Under the pieces are notes generated by a model, which saw only the letters and a list, made by a program, of their open reading frames with translations, was not told where the DNA came from and ran no database searches. Made by a program: the position numbers and the translations under genes. A DNA stretch of 64,000 nt, from positions 124,001 to 188,000 of the forward strand of contig NZ_JARFML010000007.1 of assembly GCF_029167105.1 (NCBI RefSeq). Direction: 5' to 3'. Shown here piece after piece: positions 63,090 through 64,000 of the stretch. This stretch comes from Bradyrhizobium yuanmingense (GTDB taxonomy: Bacteria > Pseudomonadota > Alphaproteobacteria > Rhizobiales > Xanthobacteraceae). The number at the start of each line of letters is the position of its first letter. The stretch's first letter is position 1.

Positions 63090-63115
63090 AGAGAGTTCTG
63101 AAGAAAGGAAGAAGA

Positions 63116-64000
63116 ATGTCAACGATGGCGATGCCACAGGCGACCGCGAGCGAAGCCGCGGTCCGCTACCTCATCACGAACTACAGTCCCAAGGGCAACA
63201 AGGTCGGCTGGCTGATGATGGCCTCCATCCTGGTCGAGGCCTGGGACCTCTATTCCATTGCCTTCGTGCTGATCTTCATCAAGGAACAGTACAATCCCGA
63301 TCCGCTGATGCTCGGCCTCGCCGCCGCCGGCACGCAAGGCGGCGCGCTGATCGGCGCGCTGCTCGGCGGCTGGCTGTCCGACAAGATCGGCCGCCGCGTG
63401 ATGTTCCTGGTGACGATGGTGCTGTTCATCGTGCTGGCGCTGGCGCAGGCCTTCGTGCCCAGCGTCGGCTGGCTCGTCGTGATCCGCTTTCTGCTCGGCA
63501 TTCCGCTCGGCTCCGACATCTCGACCGGCTACACTTACATCATGGAATCCATGGCCAAGGGCGAGCGCGAGGTCATGGGCAACCGTTGGCAGTTCATGTT
63601 CGCCGTCGGCGAAGTGCTCACCATCGGCGTCATCGTGATCTTCCTCCTGACCGACATGAACCACGAGATGCTGTGGCGCGTGACGCTCGGTCTCGGCGCG
63701 GTGCCGGCGCTGATCATCCTGATCATGCGCCACGACGTGCCCGAGACGGCGGTGTGGCTGGTGCAAAAGGGCCGCTACCGCGAGGCCAAGCAGGTCGCGC
63801 GCGAGATGTTCAACGACAACCTCGACATGCTGCCGGATCGGGACGTGGAGGTGCCGAAGACCAGCACACGCGCATTCCTCGCCGACCTCAGGAAGGATCC
63901 GATTCGCTGGCGCGCCACCCTCTATGGCTGGATCGCCTGTTTCGCCCAGGCGAGCGAGTTCTCGACCTTCGCGTTCTATCTGCCGGTGCTGTTCGTGATG
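63116..64000 (+). CDS. MFS transporter, sugar or organic acid type (cut by the window end)
   Basis: The first 295 residues are present, starting after aggaagaag. TM1 has LVEAWDLYSIAFVLIFI, the loop 2-3 motif GWLSDKIGRRVMF is the MFS signature, TM4-5 carry IRFLLGIPLGSDISTGY and NRWQFMFAVGEVLT. The acid/sugar porter group is likely. It stands after the GntR gene with only palindromes between them and is likely the uptake step of the sugar-acid cluster. Confidence 0.9.
   Translation, partial: MSTMAMPQATASEAAVRYLITNYSPKGNKVGWLMMASILVEAWDLYSIAFVLIFIKEQYNPDPLMLGLAAAGTQGGALIGALLGGWLSDKIGRRVMFLVTMVLFIVLALAQAFVPSVGWLVVIRFLLGIPLGSDISTGYTYIMESMAKGEREVMGNRWQFMFAVGEVLTIGVIVIFLLTDMNHEMLWRVTLGLGAVPALIILIMRHDVPETAVWLVQKGRYREAKQVAREMFNDNLDMLPDRDVEVPKTSTRAFLADLRKDPIRWRATLYGWIACFAQASEFSTFAFYLPVLFVM

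Overview
The window is high-G+C alphaproteobacterial DNA that fits a Bradyrhizobium-type genome. Supporting signs are many broad-substrate catabolic genes, branched-chain-type solute-binding proteins with no permeases beside them, small Tyr/Pro-rich secreted proteins, a DUF3775 gene, a host-attachment-family gene and several families of intergenic palindromes. The genus is an inference from gene content and repeat style. No rRNA, CRISPR array, phage or complete insertion sequence was found. There is one tRNA, tRNA-Arg(UCG).

Layout. 1-5 kb: a cut-off ArsR regulator, NIPSNAP and ABM-like small proteins, a PEP-mutase/isocitrate-lyase-family enzyme, a TRIC/UPF0126 membrane protein and a tri-heme cytochrome c. 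5.2-8.7 kb: a fused indolepyruvate ferredoxin oxidoreductase. 8.8-9.7 kb: non-coding repeats. 9.7-15.3 kb: a thiolase-like/DUF35 pair, MaoC hydratase, SDR dehydrogenase, DHDPS-family and Nudix genes, together a beta-oxidation-like acyl-CoA set. 15.5-31.7 kb: a large PAS histidine kinase, small secreted or membrane proteins, tRNA-Arg, an AraC regulator preceded by a perfect FixK/FNR box, host-attachment protein, DMT exporter, a histone-H1-like Lys-rich protein, photolyase with an apparent CTG start, a chemoreceptor and a 1-Cys-type peroxiredoxin. 31.7-32.5 kb: an inverted second copy of the repeat at 8.9-9.5 kb.

32.5-40.4 kb is the most unusual region. A MacAB-like exporter with a trailing LuxR-type HTH protein is divergent from a FixJ/CsgD-like response regulator. 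The regulator is followed by four consecutive secreted curlin-like repeat proteins and two further small secreted proteins. CsgG, CsgE and CsgF are not present in the window. I propose this as a candidate amyloid fibre locus in which MacAB may replace the curli pore; that link is hypothesis.

40.4-44.8 kb: a GNAT protein, an SDR with a degenerate active site, a serine hydrolase, and a leaderless-looking ArsR/SRPBCC pair. 44.8-55.9 kb: two IclR-headed catabolic operons. One has a CoA-transferase plus Tct- and Liv-type binding proteins. The other has a flavin hydroxylase, an FAH-family hydrolase and a Liv-type binding protein, with a divergent extradiol dioxygenase. 55.9-59.0 kb: a NarL-type two-component system beside a duplicated DUF3280/DUF2380-like secreted protein. 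59.0-64.0 kb: a sugar-acid cluster (idonate dehydrogenase, gluconate dehydrogenase, enolase-superfamily dehydratase, GntR regulator, and an MFS transporter cut by the window end).
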